A stretch of DNA of 7,674 nucleotides, from NCBI GenBank assembly GCA_001995005.1, contig MDJN01000108.1, positions 1 through 7,674 of the forward strand. The letters run 5' to 3'. Made by a program: the position numbers and the translations under genes. The notes under the pieces were generated by a model. The model worked only from the letters and a program-made list of their open reading frames with translations. It was not told where the DNA came from and made no database searches. This DNA comes from Candidatus Parepulonipiscium sp. PG-Nun2H_MBin03 (GTDB lineage Bacteria > Bacillota > Clostridia > Lachnospirales > Cellulosilyticaceae). Of the stretch, positions 6,539-7,674 are shown one piece after another; positions within the stretch are counted from its first letter, which is position 1; every line of letters begins with the position of its first letter.

Positions 6539-7293
6539 AGGTAGAAAATCTATATGTAGCATATGGCAAAAAAACTATTATTAACAATGTAAGCTTTAGT
6601 GTTAAACCAGGCACTCTATGTGGATTGCTGGGTGCCAATGCAACTGGTAAGACCACTTTATTAAAAACTATCTGCAATCTTTTACCCTATGAGGGTACTT
6701 GCAAATTAGCAAATGCAGACCTTAAAAGTCTTAAGCAGCGAGAACTTTCACAACTTATAAGCTATATTCCCCAAAGATGTGGCGTAAATATTTCTCTAAG
6801 TGTACTAGATGTTATGCTAATGGGATTTTCTCCAATGTTTTCTATCTTCGATACACCCAATAAAACTCATAGACAATTAGCTCTTAAATCACTAGAGATA
6901 TTTCAACTTTCTCACAAAGCACATGATAATTTTTTAACTCTAAGCGAAGGGCAAAAACAATTAGTAATACTATCTCGTGCCTTAATGCAAGAAACATCTC
7001 TTATGATATTTGACGAACCTGATTCAGCACTGGATTTTCAAAATAAGCATATTATAATGAATAATATACAAAATAATATTACAGCAGAAAAAATAGCACT
7101 GCTAACAGTGCATGATGCAAATATCGCACTAAAATACTGTAATCGCATAATATTATTGGGTAACTCTAAGATAGTAGCAGATTTAGACTTATCCTCTGCA
7201 ACATCTGGCGATATAAAAAAAGGCTTTTCAAATATATATACTGACATTGACGTAATTGAATATAACGGAGCATGTTATATAATTAAAACTTGA
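6532..7293 (+). CDS. ABC transporter ATP-binding protein (FecE/BtuD/MolC type)
   Basis: A 253-residue cytoplasmic ATPase that should pair with the preceding permease. Walker A is GANATGKTT (34-42), the Q-loop glutamine is Gln81 in YIPQR, the signature is LSEGQ (137-141), Walker B is SLMIFDEP (156-163), the D-loop is SALD (165-168) and the H-loop histidine is His194 in TVHD. All catalytic residues are present, but Walker A departs from the usual GPNGSGKST and the signature carries Glu where LSGGQ has the first Gly; both are tolerated substitutions. It overlaps the permease gene by 7 nt, and GAGGAG at 6519-6524 inside that gene supports the start. Together with the binding protein and permease it forms a complete importer. 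Confidence 0.92.
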   Translation: MLEVENLYVAYGKKTIINNVSFSVKPGTLCGLLGANATGKTTLLKTICNLLPYEGTCKLANADLKSLKQRELSQLISYIPQRCGVNISLSVLDVMLMGFSPMFSIFDTPNKTHRQLALKSLEIFQLSHKAHDNFLTLSEGQKQLVILSRALMQETSLMIFDEPDSALDFQNKHIIMNNIQNNITAEKIALLTVHDANIALKYCNRIILLGNSKIVADLDLSSATSGDIKKGFSNIYTDIDVIEYNGACYIIKT

Positions 7294-7306
7294 GAGGAGA
7301 GCTGAC

Positions 7307-7674
7307 ATGAAAGTAAGCTTGATTTTACTGGCGGCCGGCGACAGCAAACGTTTTGGCACAAATAAATTACTACACCCTCTAAACCATAAACCATTATTTA
7401 GCAATATTATATCAACTATAAATAACCTTTCTATTTTTTACGAAAAAATTATTGTAACACAATATGATGAAATTATTAACAGTCACTACGTTAATAACTA
7501 TAAAATTATTAGAAATAACTATAGTTATAAAGGAATATCTCATAGTATACAACTTGGAATAGATGCTACTAATTGTGATACTGATGCTTTTTGTTTTATA
7601 GTTTGTGACCAGCCATTTATATCTGAATATACTGTCAAAAACTTTATTAAGGGGTTTGCAAATAGCAAAAAAAA
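7307..7674 (+). CDS. mocA: MocA-like molybdenum cofactor cytidylyltransferase (5' part)
   Basis: The first 122 codons of a nucleotidyltransferase that runs off the right edge. MocA joins CTP to molybdopterin-molybdenum to give the cytosine dinucleotide cofactor used by xanthine-dehydrogenase-family hydroxylases. The N-terminal signature LLAAGDSKRFGTNKLL (7-22) is the nucleotide-binding loop and conserved lysine of the MobA/MocA family. YKGISHSIQLG (about residues 75-85) and CDQPF (about 104-108) are further hallmarks, with the aspartate expected to bind the metal. GAGGAGA at 7294-7300 lies 6 nt before ATG. A 13-nt gap separates it from the ATPase gene, so it belongs to the same operon. MocA rather than MobA is preferred because of the XdhC/YqeB/YqeC neighbours; the C-terminal half is not visible. 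Confidence 0.85.
   Translation, partial: MKVSLILLAAGDSKRFGTNKLLHPLNHKPLFSNIISTINNLSIFYEKIIVTQYDEIINSHYVNNYKIIRNNYSYKGISHSIQLGIDATNCDTDAFCFIVCDQPFISEYTVKNFIKGFANSKK

Noticed and set aside
7327..7347. A short GC-rich patch at the start of mocA suggesting a recombination junction.
   Set aside because: It encodes the conserved LAAGDS part of the nucleotide-binding signature, where Ala and Gly codons raise GC content anyway.
217..7674. In-frame TGA selenocysteine codons, given the selenium context.
   Set aside because: The seven complete families checked (lysA, xdhC, yqeB, yqeC, binding protein, permease, ATPase) and the NTPase have normal lengths and C-termini, and I saw no interrupted frame or SECIS-like hairpin following a TGA.

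Overview
The window is a low-GC, tightly packed, single-strand gene cluster. The base composition, frequent AGA and ATA codons, strong GGAGG-type ribosome binding sites and gene content point to an anaerobic member of the Bacillota, most likely a clostridium-type organism. This is inference from style and content; there is no rRNA or other taxonomic marker in the window.

Layout. Positions 1-216 are non-coding. They hold a long imperfect inverted repeat (4-74), a near-consensus sigma-A promoter (-35 at 93-98, -10 at 116-121, 17 nt apart) and a leader that folds into an interrupted hairpin starting at about the predicted transcript start (127-179). Nine genes follow, all on the + strand, with gaps of 21 nt or less and one 7-nt overlap: a LysA-type diaminopimelate decarboxylase; an XdhC-family maturation factor; YqeB (EF2563 family); YqeC; a small THEP1-like P-loop NTPase; a binding-protein-dependent ABC importer (lipoprotein, FecCD-type permease, ATPase); and the 5' part of a MocA-like molybdenum cofactor cytidylyltransferase, cut by the window edge. 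The spacing suggests one operon read from the promoter at 93-121.

How the genes work together. XdhC, YqeB, YqeC and MocA form a recognised set that accompanies selenium-dependent molybdenum hydroxylases: xanthine dehydrogenase or purine-hydroxylase relatives that carry a labile selenium rather than only a sulfido ligand. MocA would make the cytosine-dinucleotide form of the cofactor and XdhC would handle and modify it. YqeB and YqeC have no biochemically settled step but track with selenium-dependent enzymes. The ABC importer belongs to the iron-siderophore/cobalamin superfamily, which also contains the MolBCA molybdate/tungstate importers, so its position suggests oxyanion or other supply to this pathway. 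The hydroxylase structural genes and selD are not in the window and may lie downstream.

Least explained are the LysA-type decarboxylase at the head of the operon, the THEP1-like NTPase between YqeC and the importer, and the structured leader. No CRISPR array, tRNA, rRNA or intact transposase was seen.
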